Shown here: piece by piece, positions 5,526-6,308 of the stretch
Layout: each line of letters begins with the position of its first letter
Position numbering within the stretch: position 1 is the stretch's first letter
Source of the DNA: Actinomycetota bacterium
GTDB taxonomy: Bacteria; Actinomycetota; Actinomycetes; Propionibacteriales; Propionibacteriaceae
DNA length: 6,308 nucleotides
Reading direction: 5' to 3'
NCBI GenBank assembly: GCA_016213595.1
Contig: JACRAA010000143.1
Location: 1-6,308 of the forward strand
Translations under genes and position numbers: made by a program
Notes under the pieces: generated by a model
The model's database searches: none
What the model was told of the DNA's origin: nothing
Seen by the model: only the letters and a program-made list of their open reading frames with translations

Positions 5526-5708
5526 TCAGTCGACCTCCTCGACGGTCACGAGGTGAGCAACGGCCCTGATCATGCCGCGTACCTCGGGACGGTCCTCGTG
5601 GACCTTGCTCTGCCCGATCTTCTTCAGACCGAGTGTCCGCAGCGTCTCGCGGTGATTCGCCTTGCCGCCGACGCCGGACTTGATCTGTGTGACCTTCAGG
5701 TTGGCCAT
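5526..5708 (-). CDS. rpmD: 50S ribosomal protein L30 (uL30)
   Basis: This 60-residue large-subunit protein is normal in length for bacterial L30. The sequence starts MANLKVTQIKSGVGG, continues with HRETLRTLGLKKIGQSKVHED (residues 19-39), the core signature of the family, and ends in the helix RGMIRAVAHLVTVEEVD. The ATG at 5708 was chosen over the long open frame running upstream, because it gives the exact family N-terminus, sits one base after the rpsE stop, and has GGAAGGT about 10 nt before it. It is flanked by rpsE and rplO with 1-nt gaps on both sides, as expected in the spc operon, so expression should depend on the shared mRNA and translational coupling. Confidence 0.97.
   Translation of the reverse strand: MANLKVTQIKSGVGGKANHRETLRTLGLKKIGQSKVHEDRPEVRGMIRAVAHLVTVEEVD
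5533..5538 (-). promoter_or_regulatory. rplO ribosome binding site embedded in the end of rpmD
   Basis: The minus strand reads GGAGGT, within GAGGAGGT, 8 nt before the rplO ATG. The same bases encode the Glu-Glu-Val near the C-terminus of L30, so the L30 tail sequence and rplO initiation are constrained together. It is the best Shine-Dalgarno match in the window. Confidence 0.85.
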
Positions 5709-5709
5709 G

Positions 5710-6306
5710 TCAGTGCGCACCTTCCGCACGTGCCCGGAGCAGAGCGGCGGGGGTGACATCCTCCACCGACTTGCCGCGACGACGCGCGACCTGCTCCGGC
5801 TCCTCCAGGCTCTGCAGCGCGGCCACCGTGGCGTGCACCACGTTGATCGCGTTGGACGAGCCGAGTGACTTGGCCAGTACGTCATGGACGCCGGCGCACT
5901 CGAGCACCGCACGCGCCGACCCGCCGGCGATGACGCCGGTACCGGGAGACGCGGGACGGAGCATGACGACGCCTGCCGCCTTCTCGCCCTGGACCGGGTG
6001 AGGAATGGTGCCCTGGATGCGGGGGACGCGGAAGAAGTGCTTCTTCGCCTCCTCGACGCCCTTGGCGATCGCCGCGGGCACCTCCTTGGCCTTGCCGTAG
6101 CCCACACCCACGGTACCGTCACCGTCGCCTACGACGACGAGCGCCGTGAAGCTGAACCGACGGCCGCCCTGGACGACCTTGGCGACGCGGTTGATGGCGA
6201 CAACACGCTCCAGGTACTGGCTCTTCTCGCGCTCCGGCTGCTGGTTGCCCCGACGGTCGTCACGACCACGGCGCTCACCGCCGCGTCGCTGCTGCTGCTC
6301 AGTCAT
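5710..6306 (-). CDS. rpsE: 30S ribosomal protein S5 (uS5)
   Basis: This 198-residue small-subunit protein acts in mRNA entry, helicase function and decoding accuracy. Residues 1-28 are an Arg/Gln/Gly-rich tail (MTEQQQRRGGERRGRDDRRG...), typical of actinobacterial S5 and likely disordered. The double-stranded-RNA-binding-like S5 domain follows with YLERVVAINRVAKVVQGGRR (31-50) and FSFTALVVVGDGDGTVGVGYGKAKEVPAAI (51-80). The C-terminal domain contains TIPHPVQG (100-107), RPASPGTGVIAGGSARAVLE (117-136) and SSNAINVVHAT (150-160). The loop VVQGGRR corresponds to the region where spectinomycin-resistance changes occur in E. coli S5; Gln46 stands where E. coli has Lys, while the Gly-Gly pair is kept. 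The ATG at 6306 lies two bases from the window edge, so its ribosome binding site and the preceding gene (rplR expected) are not visible. Confidence 0.98.
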   Translation of the reverse strand: MTEQQQRRGGERRGRDDRRGNQQPEREKSQYLERVVAINRVAKVVQGGRRFSFTALVVVGDGDGTVGVGYGKAKEVPAAIAKGVEEAKKHFFRVPRIQGTIPHPVQGEKAAGVVMLRPASPGTGVIAGGSARAVLECAGVHDVLAKSLGSSNAINVVHATVAALQSLEEPEQVARRRGKSVEDVTPAALLRARAEGAH

Positions 6307-6308
6307 AA

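Noticed and set aside
5709..6122. Long upstream open frame fused to L30
   Set aside because: It is the shifted frame of rpsE. The ATG at 5708 gives the exact L30 N-terminus and the usual 60-residue length.

Overview
The window comes from a GC-rich actinobacterium (Actinomycetota). This rests on the GC-saturated third codon positions, the RGG-type extension at the N-terminus of ribosomal protein S5, a short adenylate kinase without an expanded LID domain, and actinobacterial-looking SecY, MetAP and L15 sequences. A Micrococcales-like or related lineage is plausible, but the sequence alone does not fix a genus.

Right two-thirds (about 2059-6308, minus strand): the distal part of the conserved spc ribosomal-protein operon. 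Reading in the direction of transcription it holds rpsE (S5), rpmD (L30), rplO (L15), a 218-bp gap, secY, an 81-bp gap, adk and map. The three ribosomal genes are separated by single bases, and adk and map overlap by one base (TGATG), so both groups look translationally coupled. The 218-bp rplO-secY gap is not empty. It holds a strong hairpin, perfect only as minus-strand RNA, and further on a TAGGCT -10-like element. This suggests that secY-adk-map can be expressed partly apart from the ribosomal genes. The group joins translation (S5, L30, L15), protein export (SecY), nucleotide balance (Adk) and N-terminal Met removal (Map).

Left third (1-2037, plus strand): two accessory genes that converge on map. 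The first is the C-terminal 260 residues of a SorC/DeoR-type sugar-binding transcriptional regulator, cut by the left window edge. Its stop codon lies in a perfect 3 x 13-bp tandem repeat. The second is a 385-residue protein with two GNAT acetyltransferase-like halves, preceded by a TAGGGT -10-like element so close to the ATG that a leaderless transcript is likely. Its stop codon is 21 bp from that of map.

Most of the window is ordinary core genome. I do not see a previously undescribed system, mobile element, CRISPR array, tRNA or rRNA. The points worth a second look are small: the stop-codon repeat, the rplO-secY hairpin and internal promoter candidate, the probable leaderless start, the end of the operon at map, the paired inverted repeat over the convergent stops, and an altered effector loop in the regulator.
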